Source of the DNA: Clostridium jeddahitimonense
GTDB lineage: Bacteria; Bacillota; Clostridia; Clostridiales; Clostridiaceae
Direction of reading: 5' to 3'
NCBI GenBank assembly: GCA_000753455.2
Contig: LM994670.1
Location: 979,005-1,043,004 of the forward strand
Length of the DNA: 64,000 nt
In this document: one piece after another, positions 1 to 10,006 of the stretch
Layout of the letters: each line of letters opens with the position of its first letter
Numbering within the stretch: the first letter of the stretch is position 1
Position numbers and translations under genes: made by a program
Notes under the pieces: generated by a model
Told to the model about the DNA's origin: nothing
The model's database searches: none
Seen by the model: the letters and a program-made list of their open reading frames with translations, nothing else

Positions 1-4
1 GGAG

Positions 5-1456
5 ATGATAAAAATTAAGTTAGAGAATACATATTTAAAATTACCAGAAATGTTTTATAGTAAGCAAAGACCAAGTCATGTACCTAAGCCTAAGCTTGTT
101 ACTTTTAATTATTCATTAGCAGAAAAACTAGGATTAGATTCACAGTATTTAGAAAGTTCAGAAGGAGTAGACATACTTTCTGGAAATAGAATATTAGAAG
201 GAACAACGCCTATAGCTCAAGCTTATGCAGGACATCAATTTGGATATTTTACAATGTTAGGTGATGGAAGAGCTGTACTTCTTGGAGAACTTATAACACC
301 TAAAAATGAAAGAGTAGATATTCAGCTAAAGGGTTCAGGTGAGACACCATATTCAAGAGGTGGAGATGGGAAGGCGGCACTAGGACCTATGCTTAGGGAA
401 TTTATTATAAGTGAGGCTATGTATGGTCTTGGAATTCCAACCACTCGTAGTTTAGCAGTAGTTGAAACTGGTGATACAGTCATTAGGGAAAAGCTGTTGC
501 CGGGAGCAGTATTAACACGTATAGCTTCAAGTCATATTAGGGTAGGAACTTTTCAATATATAGCAAGCTATGGAAAGCTTGATGATTTAAGGGCTTTAGC
601 AGATTATGCAATCGAGAGACATTATAAAGAATTAATTAATGACGATAATAAGTACATTAAATTCCTTAAAGAGGTAATAAAAAAACAAGCTGATTTAATC
701 TCTAAATGGCAACTAGTAGGCTTTATTCATGGTGTTATGAATACAGATAACGTGACGATTAGTGGAGAAACTATTGATTATGGACCATGTGCTTTTATGG
801 ATGTATATAATCCTAGTACTGTATTTAGTTCAATAGATAGAAGTGGGCGTTATGCTTATGGAAATCAACCTAATATAGGAGCTTGGAACCTTGCAAGGTT
901 TGCTGAAAGTTTATTGCCGTTATTAAGTGATGATAAAGACGAAGCTATTAACTTAGCCCAAGAAGCTATTGCAGAGTATCCAGAGATATTTAAGGGAAAA
1001 TGGATATCTGGAATGAGAGCGAAACTTGGATTGTTTACTGAGAAGGCAGAAGATGAACAGTTAATAGAAGGCCTCTTAAGTATTATGAATAAGTATGGTG
1101 CTGACTTTACAAATACATTCCGTTCATTAACTATTGGAAATTTAGATGAAATGAAGATGGCTGATGAAGAAGGATTTAAAGATTGGTATAAATTATGGCA
1201 ACAAAGATTGTCAAAGCAAGATAAGACCAAAGAAGAAGTAATGAAGCTTATGAAAAATAATAACCCTTCAATAATACCAAGAAATCATAGGGTGGAGGAA
1301 GCATTAGATGCTGCTGTAAAGGCCGATGATTATAGTATTATGGATAAGCTTTTAGATGTGATTAAAAATCCTTATGAATATTCTAAGGAGCAAGAGGAAT
1401 ACACTTCTTTACCTGGACCAACAAAAACTCCTTATAGGACTTTCTGTGGAACATAG
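5..1456 (+). CDS. selO: SelO/YdiU family protein adenylyltransferase
   Basis: This is a pseudokinase-fold enzyme of the SelO family, which transfers AMP from ATP to Ser/Thr/Tyr of target proteins and is linked to oxidative stress. Visible family signatures are AYAGHQFG (residues 73-80), [18 protein letters not shown] (108-125, with K109 the likely nucleotide-binding lysine), the catalytic stretch GVMNTDN and the metal-binding IDYGP. The C-terminus ends TFCGT, so a cysteine stands near the position where eukaryotic SelO carries selenocysteine. The 483-residue length is normal. A GGAG lies directly against this ATG with no spacer and the window begins four bases upstream, so the real start may be upstream and outside the window. 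It converges with yaaA across a large palindrome. Confidence 0.93.
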   Translation: MIKIKLENTYLKLPEMFYSKQRPSHVPKPKLVTFNYSLAEKLGLDSQYLESSEGVDILSGNRILEGTTPIAQAYAGHQFGYFTMLGDGRAVLLGELITPKNERVDIQLKGSGETPYSRGGDGKAALGPMLREFIISEAMYGLGIPTTRSLAVVETGDTVIREKLLPGAVLTRIASSHIRVGTFQYIASYGKLDDLRALADYAIERHYKELINDDNKYIKFLKEVIKKQADLISKWQLVGFIHGVMNTDNVTISGETIDYGPCAFMDVYNPSTVFSSIDRSGRYAYGNQPNIGAWNLARFAESLLPLLSDDKDEAINLAQEAIAEYPEIFKGKWISGMRAKLGLFTEKAEDEQLIEGLLSIMNKYGADFTNTFRSLTIGNLDEMKMADEEGFKDWYKLWQQRLSKQDKTKEEVMKLMKNNNPSIIPRNHRVEEALDAAVKADDYSIMDKLLDVIKNPYEYSKEQEEYTSLPGPTKTPYRTFCGT

Positions 1457-1467
1457 GATAAATATTA

Positions 1468-1561
1468 GCTACGCTAAGAGAGATGTGGCCTTCGGCCAGA
1501 GAAATATTCAAAGATGAATATTTCTCTTACCTATGGCAACATTTCTCTTTGTAAGCGTAGC
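1468..1561. repeat. 94-bp compound palindromic element between convergent genes
   Basis: The outer arms GCTACGCT (1468-1475) and AGCGTAGC (1554-1561) are perfect inverted complements. Between them lie a GGCC-TTC-GGCC hairpin (about 1488-1498) and a perfect hairpin with arms AGAGAAATATTCA and TGAATATTTCTCT around an AAGA loop (about 1498-1527). AGAGATGT near the left arm pairs imperfectly with ACATTTCTCT near the right. The fold is a branched cruciform. It could terminate selO and yaaA, but it is far more elaborate than a normal terminator and resembles a dispersed palindromic repeat. A possible fragment (GCTTACAAGGAGAAATATTG, reverse orientation, 18 of 20 bases alike) is at about 21711-21731. 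Confidence 0.75.
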
Positions 1562-1568
1562 AAATAAC

Positions 1569-2324
1569 CTATTTCAAAAATACAAATTCATTTTCTGATG
1601 AATGTTTTTCAGAGTATTTAAAAGATAAATCTGAAAAGTTTTTTATATCATCAATATTATATATGTTATTACTAGCTAAATATCTAACCATAAGACCACG
1701 GGCCATCTTTGCTTCAGTAGCTTTAACTTTGATTTTAGAATCTTGTAGAGAGCCAAATACACAAGTAATGTATTTATCGTCTACGGATAAGTATTTTTCA
1801 ATTGTTTTGCTATATTCTTTTGAAGCTAAATTTAGAATTATATCACAATCTTTACGAACTTCTTTATATATACTATCACCCCAAAAAGAGTAAAGGTCCT
1901 TAAAATTATTGGCTTTAAGCTTGGCCTGCATTTCTAATCGATATGGAGTTGTTCCATCAAAAGGCTTTAATACTCCATAAAATCCGGAAATTATTTTTAA
2001 ATGTTTATTTATGTATTCAAATTCATCATTAGAAAAAGAAGTTGGAGACATATATTTATATTGAATTCCTTCATAGGAAAGGATTGCTGGAGTGAAAGCT
2101 TTATTCAAATCCATATGTAAATATCTATCGTAATTAAGTTCTGCAATTTGATCATTACAAACTAATAGTTTTTTCAATTCATCGTAAGAAAAATTTTTCA
2201 AAGTTTCATAGAGAATAGTTGTTTTATCCATAAAGCAGGGGATAGAGGATGGTGATAAATCATCATCACATATATTCATCTTTTTTGCTGGTGAAATGAT
2301 AATATTAATATGCTGTTTTATCAT
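1569..2324 (-). CDS. yaaA: YaaA (UPF0246) peroxide-stress protein
   Basis: YaaA proteins bind DNA and lower intracellular free iron or oxidative DNA damage under peroxide stress in E. coli. Family motifs visible are IISPAKKM near the N-terminus, SGFYGVLKPFDGTTPYRLEM in the middle, LYSFWGD and NLASKEYSK. At 251 residues the length matches the family. It is read divergently from the C11 peptidase gene, with a 150-bp promoter region between them, and converges with selO, so two genes tied to oxidative stress meet tail to tail. The role in this organism is inferred from the family. Confidence 0.93.
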   Translation of the reverse strand: MIKQHINIIISPAKKMNICDDDLSPSSIPCFMDKTTILYETLKNFSYDELKKLLVCNDQIAELNYDRYLHMDLNKAFTPAILSYEGIQYKYMSPTSFSNDEFEYINKHLKIISGFYGVLKPFDGTTPYRLEMQAKLKANNFKDLYSFWGDSIYKEVRKDCDIILNLASKEYSKTIEKYLSVDDKYITCVFGSLQDSKIKVKATEAKMARGLMVRYLASNNIYNIDDIKNFSDLSFKYSEKHSSENEFVFLK

Positions 2325-2438
2325 AAAATCATATCCTTTATAGTTTTTACAAAAAGTATATCATAAATTTATTTAATATTTTTGTGTTATAGATAAATAA
2401 TAAACAAGATAATTATAATCGATTTAATTAAAATATGA

Positions 2439-2468
2439 TATAATTTATAGGATATAAAATTAGAGGGG
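2439..2468 (+). promoter_or_regulatory. Probable promoter -10 and RBS of the C11 peptidase gene
   Basis: TATAAT occurs at 2439-2444 and AGAGGGG at 2462-2468, six bases before the ATG at 2475. No good -35 is visible. Confidence 0.45.
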
Positions 2469-2474
2469 ATATAT

Positions 2475-3851
2475 ATGAAAAGATGGTATAGATATATAGA
2501 GTTATTAATAATTAGTGTTTTAACTATTTGTTTATTTAATATGTGTACAAATAATAAAAGAGCAATGGAAGAAAATGCTGTAGTTCAAATAGAAGAAGAA
2601 ATAAATGAAACAGATGAAACTATTGAAGTAGAAGAAAATGTAGTTGAGAGCCTAAAAAGAGAACACAGAACCAATATTAAAGGAAATAATGAAGATGTTG
2701 TTACTTTAATGATTTATATGTGTGGATCTGATTTAGAATCTAAATATGGAACTGCAAGTGTTGATATAAATGAAATTTTATCTGCAGATATAAGTGAAAA
2801 CGTAAATATATTAATACAAACAGGTGGATGTATAGATTGGACTAATGAGCAAATTAGCGAGGGAAGGACTCAAATATTTTCTGTTGAAAATGGAGAGTTG
2901 CAATTAGTAAATGATAATTTGGGTTTGAAGAATATGGCTGAACCCAATACTCTAACTGAGTTCATAAAGTACTCTAAAGATAATTATCCGGCTAACAGAT
3001 ATGGTTTGATAATTTGGAACCATGGATTTGGAGCAGTTGAAGGTTTTGGACAAGATGAAAATTTCGAAAATGATAATATGAATGTTTATAGTTTGGAGAA
3101 AGCTTTAGATGATAGTGATACATATTTTGACTTTATAGGTTTTGATGCTTGTTTTATGTCTACATTAGAAGTGGCGTACACTCTTGAGCCTTTTGCTGAT
3201 TATTTAATTGCATCAGCTGAAATAGAACCATTTGCAGGATGGTATTATACTAATTGGCTAAATCAATTATCAAGTAATACATCTATAGATACAGTTGAAC
3301 TAGGGAATATTATTATAGATGATTTTGTAGAGTATAACTCAGGCGAAGGGGTTCCAGAAAATGCAGTATTATCAATTACTGATTTAAGTGAGATAAGAGC
3401 TACTTATAATGAGGTTTGTAATTTGATAAGTGAAATAAATTATGAGTTAGAAAATAAAGAGTATGAACGAGTATCTTTAGTAAGAAGTGAAGTTGAAGCT
3501 TATGCAGAAAACTTAACAGATCATGTAGATATATTAAGGTTGGCAGAGAGATTAAATATGAATGCATCACAAAATGTAATAGATTCTATTAATAATTCTG
3601 TTAAATATAGTAGGAAAACTACCACTATGGCTGAAGTAGGAGGATTATCTTTATATTTTCCTTATTATAAGATGAATTATTTTAATAAATTCCAAGATAA
3701 CTTTGAAGACTTAGGTTTAAGTGAAGAACATTTTTACTTTGTAAATAATATAACTAATGCTATTAAAGAAGGCAAGGTAGAGGTTATAGGGGAAGCGCGT
3801 AAGTTTGAAGAAGATAAAGAAGCTGAGATTAATAGATATAATAGTAATTAA
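2475..3851 (+). CDS. Peptidase C11 (clostripain family), membrane-anchored
   Basis: This is a 458-residue cysteine peptidase of the clostripain family (clan CD), which cleaves after basic residues. Residues 8-23 form a hydrophobic export or anchor segment, and residues 30-65 are acidic and probably a linker. The catalytic domain starts at TLMIYMCGSDLES (about 77-89). The dyad is visible as His183 in IIWNHGFG and Cys226 in GFDACFM. C24 follows the hydrophobic segment, but FNMC is a poor lipobox, so an uncleaved anchor is more likely than a lipoprotein. The gene stands alone between a divergent promoter region and a strong hairpin. The substrate is unknown; extracellular or surface proteolysis is inferred. 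Confidence 0.9.
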   Translation: MKRWYRYIELLIISVLTICLFNMCTNNKRAMEENAVVQIEEEINETDETIEVEENVVESLKREHRTNIKGNNEDVVTLMIYMCGSDLESKYGTASVDINEILSADISENVNILIQTGGCIDWTNEQISEGRTQIFSVENGELQLVNDNLGLKNMAEPNTLTEFIKYSKDNYPANRYGLIIWNHGFGAVEGFGQDENFENDNMNVYSLEKALDDSDTYFDFIGFDACFMSTLEVAYTLEPFADYLIASAEIEPFAGWYYTNWLNQLSSNTSIDTVELGNIIIDDFVEYNSGEGVPENAVLSITDLSEIRATYNEVCNLISEINYELENKEYERVSLVRSEVEAYAENLTDHVDILRLAERLNMNASQNVIDSINNSVKYSRKTTTMAEVGGLSLYFPYYKMNYFNKFQDNFEDLGLSEEHFYFVNNITNAIKEGKVEVIGEARKFEEDKEAEINRYNSN

Positions 3852-4237
3852 TTTATAAACTTAAGTTTAATAATAAAGTTATAATTTTTAGTGACAAGTG
3901 ACAAGTGGAAAGTAATAGGAGTGTAGATTATGAAGAACTATCTTCATAATCTACATTCCTATTTTAATTTTTATATTTTTAACAAACTAAATTGTAGGCT
4001 ATTTAGTTGAGAATCATTAATGTTAGTGCCTAAAGAATTATATTTTTTTATTGATGAAAGCATTTAACATAATTTATATAATTCAGAATGTAAGTAAAAA
4101 TGAAAAAAGTAAAGATATTAAGAGATTGTTTACTAGAAACTATAAATATGAGTATGTTTACATAATTACAAATTGTGGTAAGTAGTTATATAATAAAAGG
4201 ATGTGATGAATCTTTTTAAGAAAGGTTTGAAAAAATA
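3852..4237. other. Intergenic stretch before polC
   Basis: No gene is visible. The region holds short direct repeats (AGTGACA, about 3890-3907), the hairpin at 3914-3963, and then about 250 bp of plain AT-rich DNA. The polC RBS AAGAAAGG lies at about 4220. Confidence 0.6.
3914..3968 (+). terminator. Long hairpin terminator after the C11 peptidase
   Basis: Two 23-nt arms (3914-3936 and 3941-3963) pair with one G-T wobble around an ACTA loop, followed by TTAATTTTT. The stem is unusually long for a terminator. Confidence 0.7.
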
Positions 4238-7200
4238 ATGAAAAGAGTAAGGGAAATTTTTAGTGATTTTTATGTAGATAGTAATATTACTAATGCAGTT
4301 GTAGAAAATGTTACGTTAAGAAAAAAAGCTAAAGCTTTAGTTCTTAATATTAGTTCGGATAGTTATCTAGATGTAAAAGAAATTGAAGATTTCAACAATT
4401 TTTTAAAGGATAGGTTCGTACTTAATGATTCTAAAATAGTTATAACCTATACAAAAGAAGTGGAGAAAAAACCTATAGAAGAAGAGATAAAAAATATAAT
4501 GTTATTACTTTCTGTAAAACATCCATTTTTGAGAGGTGCAATAAAGAATACAGAATATGAAGTAAGCAGTAATACAATAAATATTTATTTTAAAGTTGAG
4601 ATATCTCATATATTTAGAGATTTAAATTATCATAAAGAGATTCAAGAGTCTGTAAAGAACTTATATGGAAAGACTTATAAGATAAATTTTATTGATAGAG
4701 TGGATCATGAAGAGTTAATGAAGATAAAAGATGATGAGATTAAGAAAGAAATTATTACTCTTAAGAATGTAATGGAAAGTAACCTACCAAACTCAAAGAG
4801 GAAGAGCAGCAATAGGGAGAATAGTGAGAAAAGTTGGCAAGGTAATAAAGATTATAATAAGGCAAATAAAGCCAAAGAATATACAAAGAGTAGTAAAAAG
4901 GAAGATAATGCTGCATTGATATTAGGCAGAAGTGCTAGATTTAGAGAAGATATAATTAAAATAAGTGATATTACACCTTATGAAGGAACTGTAGCTATAA
5001 CAGGTGAGGTTGCTAACATGGAGAGTAAAGAGTTACGTAGTGGAAAGATGTTAGTTTCTTTTGATTTATACGATGGCTCAAGCTCCATTAGTTGTAAATG
5101 TTTCGTAAAAGGTGAACAGTATGAAGAAGTAGTATCAAGAATTAAAAAGGCTAAAGGAGTAAAGCTCTGGGGAAATTCAGGTGTGAGTAAATTTACAGGA
5201 GAAATAGAAGTAATTGCAAATACTATAGTAGAAACCTCTGGTATGACAAAGACCGTAAGAATGGATAACTCAGAAGTGAAGAGAGTTGAGCTTCATATGC
5301 ATACTAAGATGAGTCAGATGGATGCTATGAGTAGTGCAGCTGATTTAATTAAGAGAGCTATGAGCTGGGGAATGAAATCTATAGCTATAACAGATCATGG
5401 AGTTGTGCAGGCTTTTCCTGAAGCTCATAAATTATTAGGAAGAAACAATGATAATATGAAAGTAATTTATGGTGTAGAAGCATATTTAGCACCAGATAAA
5501 AAGAACTCTGTAACTAATGGAAGAGGTCAGAGTATAGATACTACTTATTGTGTTTTAGACTTAGAAACTACAGGATTTTCACCTAAGACAGAGAAGATTA
5601 CTGAAATAGGGATAATGAAGATTAAAGATGGTAAAGTAATAGATAAGTTTAGTACTTTTGTAAATCCACAAAAATCTATTCCGCAAAGAGTGGTTGAAGT
5701 TACTAATATAACTGATGATATGGTAAAGGGTGCAGAGACCATAGATAAGATATTTCCTAAAATGCTAGATTTTATTGGCGGTACTGTTTTAGTAGCACAT
5801 AATGCTGATTTTGATATAGGTTTCTTAAAGCATAATGCCAAGGTTTTAGGATATGATTTTAACTTTACGTATATTGACACTTTATCGTTAGCTCAAGATG
5901 TTTTTCCACATTTTAAAACATATAAGCTAGGAAGAATAGCTAAAAATCTTGGAATAAAGGTTGAGGTTGCTCATAGAGCATTAGATGATGTTGATACAAC
6001 AGTTAAAGTATTTAATATAATGCTTGAAAATTTAAAAGAAAGAGGAGCAAGTACTTTAGAGGACATAGATAAATATGCCTTTGATGAAGAAGCTCAAAAA
6101 GAAAGCTATAAAAAAGTAAAAACCTATCATGCTATAATCCTTGCAAAGGATTATGTAGGATTAAAGAATTTATATAAGCTTGTTTCATATTCTCATTTAG
6201 ATTATTTCTATAAAAAGCCTCGTATATTAAAGAGCATGTATAAGAAATATTCTGAAGGATTGATTTTAGGAAGTGCGTGTAGTGAGGGCGAGCTTTATAA
6301 AGCGATATTACTTGGAAAGTCTGATGAAGAAATTGAAAGTATTGCAAAAGATTATGATTACTTAGAAATTCAACCATTAGGAAATAATGATTACTTAATA
6401 AGAAATGGAGAAGTTCCTGATAATGAATATTTAAAAGATATAAACAGAAAAATTGTAGCTTTAGCTGAAAAGCTAGGGAAACTTGTAGTTGCTACAGGAG
6501 ATGTTCATTTTATGGATCCAGAAGATGAAATATATAGACGTATTTTAGAAGCTGGTCAAGGATTTAAAGATGCAGATAATCAGGCTCCATTATATTTGAG
6601 AACTACTGAAGAGATGCTTGAGGAATTCTCATATTTAGGGGAAGAAAAAGCTTATGAAGTTGTTGTGACAAACACTAATAAAGTAGCAGATATGTGTGAA
6701 CAGATAAGTCCTATATCTCCAGAAAAATGTCCTCCTCATATTGAAGGTTGTGAGAAGACAATTAAAGATATAGCTTATGGAAAAGCTCATGAATTATATG
6801 GGCAAGAGCTACCAACTGTAGTTCAAGAAAGATTAGATAAAGAGCTTGATTCTATTATAAAGAATGGATTCTCAGTAATGTATATAATTGCTCAAAAGCT
6901 TGTGTGGAAATCAAATGAAGATGGGTACCTTGTAGGATCTAGAGGATCTGTTGGATCATCTGTTGTAGCGTATATGACAGGAATAACAGAGGTAAATGCA
7001 CTACCTCCTCATTATAGATGCAGTAAATGTAAGTATTCAGACTTTACAGACTATGGATATAAGAATGGTTTTGATTTGCCTGATAAGGATTGTCCTGTCT
7101 GTGGTGAGAAGATGGATAAGGATGGTATGGATATACCTTTTGAAACATTCCTTGGATTTAATGGGGATAAAGAACCAGATATAGATTTAAACTTTTCAGG

Positions 7201-8623
7201 TGAATATCAAGCAAAAGCACATAGATATACAGAAGTTATCTTTGGTAAAGGAACTACCTTTAAAGCTGGTACAATAGGTACAATAGCAGATAAAACAGCA
7301 TTTGGATATGTTAAAAAATATTTTGACGAAAGAAATACTCCTGCAAATAAAGCTGAAATTACTAGAATTTCTAAAGGTTGCACAGGGATAAAAAGAACTA
7401 CAGGACAACATCCAGGGGGAATTATAGTAGTACCTAAGGGAAGAGAGATATTTGAATTTTGTCCAGTTCAACATCCAGCAGATGATCCGGATTCAGATAT
7501 CATAACAACACATTTTGATTATCATTCTATTGACCAAAATCTTTTAAAGCTTGATATACTTGGTCATGATGACCCTACAGTAATAAGAATGCTACAGGAT
7601 TTAACTGGAGTAGATCCTCAAAAGATACCTCTTGATGATAAGGAAACTATGTCTTTATTTTCATCAACAGAAGCTCTAGGAGTAACTCCAGAACAGATAA
7701 ATTCAAAGGTCGGAACCTTTGGAATACCTGAGTTTGGAACTAAGTTTGTTAGAGGAATGCTTTTAGATACACTACCTAAAAGCTTTGGTGATTTATTATG
7801 TATATCAGGACTTTCTCATGGTACAGATGTATGGCTTGGTAATGCTAAAGATTTAATAGATGCAGGAACTGTTACTTTAAGTGAAGCGGTGTGTACAAGA
7901 GATGATATTATGATTTATCTTATAAAAAAAGGACTTGATCCCAATGCTTCCTTTAAGATAATGGAAACAGTACGTAAGGGTAAAGCCTTAAAGGATCCAG
8001 AAAAATGGGGAGAATATGAAGCTATGATGAGAGAACATGATGTACCAGAATGGTATATAGATTCTTGTAGAAAGATAAAATACATGTTCCCTAAAGCCCA
8101 TGCAGCAGCTTATGTAATGATGGCATTTAGAATAGCATGGTTTAAGGTTCATATACCTAAAGCATATTACACTGCTTATTTTACTATTAGAGCTAAAGCC
8201 TTTGATGCAGAATTTATGATTTTTGGAAAAGAAAAAGTAAAAGAAAAAATGAACGAGATAATGATGCAAGGTAATGAAGCAGCACCAAAGGATAAAGATA
8301 TGTATGATGATTTAGAGATTGTTTTAGAGATGTATGAGAGAGGGATAAGATTCTTACCAATAGACTTATATAAATCTGATGCTACTAAATTCAAAATTGA
8401 AGACGATGGAATAAGACCACCATTAAATAGTATATCCGGCATGGGGAATATAGCAGCTGAATCTATATTTAATGCTGTTCATGAAGATATTCCTATAAGT
8501 TCCATAGATAATTTAAGAAAGAGAGCTAAAATAGGAAATTCTACAACAGACTTACTAAGAAAGTTTGGATGCTTAGGTGGACTTTCAGAAAGTGACCAAG
8601 TAAGCTTTTTTGATGCAATATAA
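4238..8623 (+). CDS. polC: DNA polymerase III alpha subunit, Gram-positive PolC type
   Basis: This is the replicative polymerase with built-in 3'-5' proofreading. The 1461 residues show the full PolC order: N-terminal domain, a basic linker (about 180-225), an OB fold (about 248-335), a PHP domain opening with ELHMHTKMS (351-359), and the DEDD exonuclease inserted in the PHP region with DLETTG (441-446) and HNADFD (521-526). These are followed by the palm with EPDIDLNFSGEYQ and a four-Cys zinc site (CSKCK and CPVCG). The start at 4238 has AAGAAAGG about 12 bases upstream, and the N-terminus MKRVREIF looks complete. The gene is intact, is not adjacent to other replication genes, and ends at a bidirectional terminator. 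Confidence 0.98.
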   Translation: MKRVREIFSDFYVDSNITNAVVENVTLRKKAKALVLNISSDSYLDVKEIEDFNNFLKDRFVLNDSKIVITYTKEVEKKPIEEEIKNIMLLLSVKHPFLRGAIKNTEYEVSSNTINIYFKVEISHIFRDLNYHKEIQESVKNLYGKTYKINFIDRVDHEELMKIKDDEIKKEIITLKNVMESNLPNSKRKSSNRENSEKSWQGNKDYNKANKAKEYTKSSKKEDNAALILGRSARFREDIIKISDITPYEGTVAITGEVANMESKELRSGKMLVSFDLYDGSSSISCKCFVKGEQYEEVVSRIKKAKGVKLWGNSGVSKFTGEIEVIANTIVETSGMTKTVRMDNSEVKRVELHMHTKMSQMDAMSSAADLIKRAMSWGMKSIAITDHGVVQAFPEAHKLLGRNNDNMKVIYGVEAYLAPDKKNSVTNGRGQSIDTTYCVLDLETTGFSPKTEKITEIGIMKIKDGKVIDKFSTFVNPQKSIPQRVVEVTNITDDMVKGAETIDKIFPKMLDFIGGTVLVAHNADFDIGFLKHNAKVLGYDFNFTYIDTLSLAQDVFPHFKTYKLGRIAKNLGIKVEVAHRALDDVDTTVKVFNIMLENLKERGASTLEDIDKYAFDEEAQKESYKKVKTYHAIILAKDYVGLKNLYKLVSYSHLDYFYKKPRILKSMYKKYSEGLILGSACSEGELYKAILLGKSDEEIESIAKDYDYLEIQPLGNNDYLIRNGEVPDNEYLKDINRKIVALAEKLGKLVVATGDVHFMDPEDEIYRRILEAGQGFKDADNQAPLYLRTTEEMLEEFSYLGEEKAYEVVVTNTNKVADMCEQISPISPEKCPPHIEGCEKTIKDIAYGKAHELYGQELPTVVQERLDKELDSIIKNGFSVMYIIAQKLVWKSNEDGYLVGSRGSVGSSVVAYMTGITEVNALPPHYRCSKCKYSDFTDYGYKNGFDLPDKDCPVCGEKMDKDGMDIPFETFLGFNGDKEPDIDLNFSGEYQAKAHRYTEVIFGKGTTFKAGTIGTIADKTAFGYVKKYFDERNTPANKAEITRISKGCTGIKRTTGQHPGGIIVVPKGREIFEFCPVQHPADDPDSDIITTHFDYHSIDQNLLKLDILGHDDPTVIRMLQDLTGVDPQKIPLDDKETMSLFSSTEALGVTPEQINSKVGTFGIPEFGTKFVRGMLLDTLPKSFGDLLCISGLSHGTDVWLGNAKDLIDAGTVTLSEAVCTRDDIMIYLIKKGLDPNASFKIMETVRKGKALKDPEKWGEYEAMMREHDVPEWYIDSCRKIKYMFPKAHAAAYVMMAFRIAWFKVHIPKAYYTAYFTIRAKAFDAEFMIFGKEKVKEKMNEIMMQGNEAAPKDKDMYDDLEIVLEMYERGIRFLPIDLYKSDATKFKIEDDGIRPPLNSISGMGNIAAESIFNAVHEDIPISSIDNLRKRAKIGNSTTDLLRKFGCLGGLSESDQVSFFDAI

Positions 8624-8652
8624 ATAAGCGCGAGCTTAGCTCGCACTTATTT
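8622..8652. terminator. Bidirectional terminator between polC and the kinase gene
   Basis: AAATAAG-C-GCGAGC-TTA-GCTCGC-A-CTTATTT forms a nearly perfect GC-cored hairpin. A T-rich tract on each strand suits both convergent genes. Confidence 0.85.
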
Positions 8653-8660
8653 CATGTTTT

Positions 8661-9671
8661 TTAAGAATTCAAAATAATATTTATTAACTCTAAAACCTTG
8701 TCTAAATGTTGATTTTTTGAAATTAAAGAATTCCATAAGGCCACATTAGGATAAAATGATAGGTAAATAATCTTTTTATAATATTTAAATATATTGAGCT
8801 CTAAATTATTTAAACTATAAGATTCAAATATTTCAGATAATAAAAGTTCTTGCACTTTGTTCATTTTATCAAAAATCTCTTGAGCTGTTAGTTGATCAAA
8901 ATCAGACTTTTCTAAATAATACATTGTTTCGTTTAAGAAACAATTAATATTAACTTCCGTTCCAAACATATTAAAATCAATTATTCCTCTAAAATCACCT
9001 TTATCATCAACTAAAATATTTGAATCATTCAAATCACCCTGGTAAACACATCTAGGAAGTTGATGAATATAAATCTTTATATGTTCTCTAAGTTGGTGAT
9101 TAATTAGCACTAATTTATTTGATAAGTCATTGAATTGCTTTTCTTTTAGTGTAGAAACAAGGCTATCAAGATTTTCTTGTTTCTCATCTTTATTTATATC
9201 AAATGGGCCTAATTCAATCAGAGACCACATTGATTTAAATTTAGATAAATCGATATTTGAAAACTGTTGAGCGAGTTTACCAATGTGTTTAACCACATTT
9301 TTTCTAAAAGTATAGTCAATTGAGTTATCTTTTGAATTGTAAATATTATATGGTGCACATTCTTCAATATAACAAATATATTGAATGTTATCTTTCTCAT
9401 AGTAGCAAGCTAAATTTCCGGTTTTGTTTTTTATAAGACTTGGACAATATACTCCTATTTTTCTATATTTTGAGATCAAAGTTGATATGTCTTGCAAAAA
9501 ATCTTCAGTAATAACTGTAGAATTATTAATTTTTAAAAAGTATTCGTTATTAATTTTGTAATTAAAACGTCTATCTGATTCAGATTTGGATGTATCAATT
9601 ACATCACTTATTTGAATACACTCAATATTAAATTCCTGACAAATGATTTTTAGATCATTAAAACTAAACAT
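8661..9671 (-). CDS. APH/choline-kinase-like phosphotransferase
   Basis: This 336-residue protein has the protein-kinase-like fold of aminoglycoside or small-molecule phosphotransferases (APH family). The catalytic loop reads YQGDLNDSNIL, with Gln where many family members have His before GD; the metal-binding motif is IIDFNMFG. The N-terminal lobe is divergent and the C-terminal third is helical. The substrate cannot be deduced. Similar genes act on sugars, choline, homoserine or aminoglycosides, and nothing beside it supports a resistance role. It starts at 9671, preceded on its strand by an AAAAGGGG-type RBS. Sure of family, unsure of function. Confidence 0.8.
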   Translation of the reverse strand: MFSFNDLKIICQEFNIECIQISDVIDTSKSESDRRFNYKINNEYFLKINNSTVITEDFLQDISTLISKYRKIGVYCPSLIKNKTGNLACYYEKDNIQYICYIEECAPYNIYNSKDNSIDYTFRKNVVKHIGKLAQQFSNIDLSKFKSMWSLIELGPFDINKDEKQENLDSLVSTLKEKQFNDLSNKLVLINHQLREHIKIYIHQLPRCVYQGDLNDSNILVDDKGDFRGIIDFNMFGTEVNINCFLNETMYYLEKSDFDQLTAQEIFDKMNKVQELLLSEIFESYSLNNLELNIFKYYKKIIYLSFYPNVALWNSLISKNQHLDKVLELINIILNS

Positions 9672-10006
9672 ATTTTATCTGCCCCTTTTATATAACAAAA
9701 TCAAAGTTGTGTTAGGTAATTATAAAATTCTTATTATATTCTTATATAAGTATAATACATAATTATGGAAAATAATAAGTTTAATATAAATCAGCAGGTA
9801 GAATGGTTATTTCAAAAGTATGAAATATATAATAAATTTTATAAAAACATAAGTATTATTACAGTTTTTGCAGATATTATTATTAGATGGATAAATTTAT
9901 GATAACGTAAGAAAAAACTATTGAAAATTATTTATAACAATATAATATTAAATAATGTATATAATTTTTAAAATAGATCTAAAGATAAATATAAAGGAGA
10001 GGCAGT
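9672..10006. other. AT-rich intergenic stretch with one doubtful small ORF
   Basis: The stretch carries the promoter of the minus-strand kinase gene and that of the following YitT gene. An ORF of 45 codons (9765-9902, +) starts MENNKFNINQQVEWLFQKYE and ends in a hydrophobic stretch, but no RBS precedes it, so coding is doubtful. Confidence 0.4.

Noticed and set aside
865..1230. Minus-strand ORF of 121 codons inside selO
   Set aside because: Antisense shadow of a well-conserved gene, with no RBS and low-complexity serine-rich translation.
3990..4012. Fur-like site TTGAGAATCATTAATG before polC
   Set aside because: Only about 11 of 15 positions fit, no promoter geometry, and polC is not an iron-regulated gene.
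5545..8442. Several antisense ORFs within polC
   Set aside because: polC is intact and conserved throughout; these frames have no RBS or family features.
8661..9671. Aminoglycoside-resistance phosphotransferase
   Set aside because: The fold fits the APH superfamily, but the sequence is divergent and no resistance context exists, so only the broad family is claimed.
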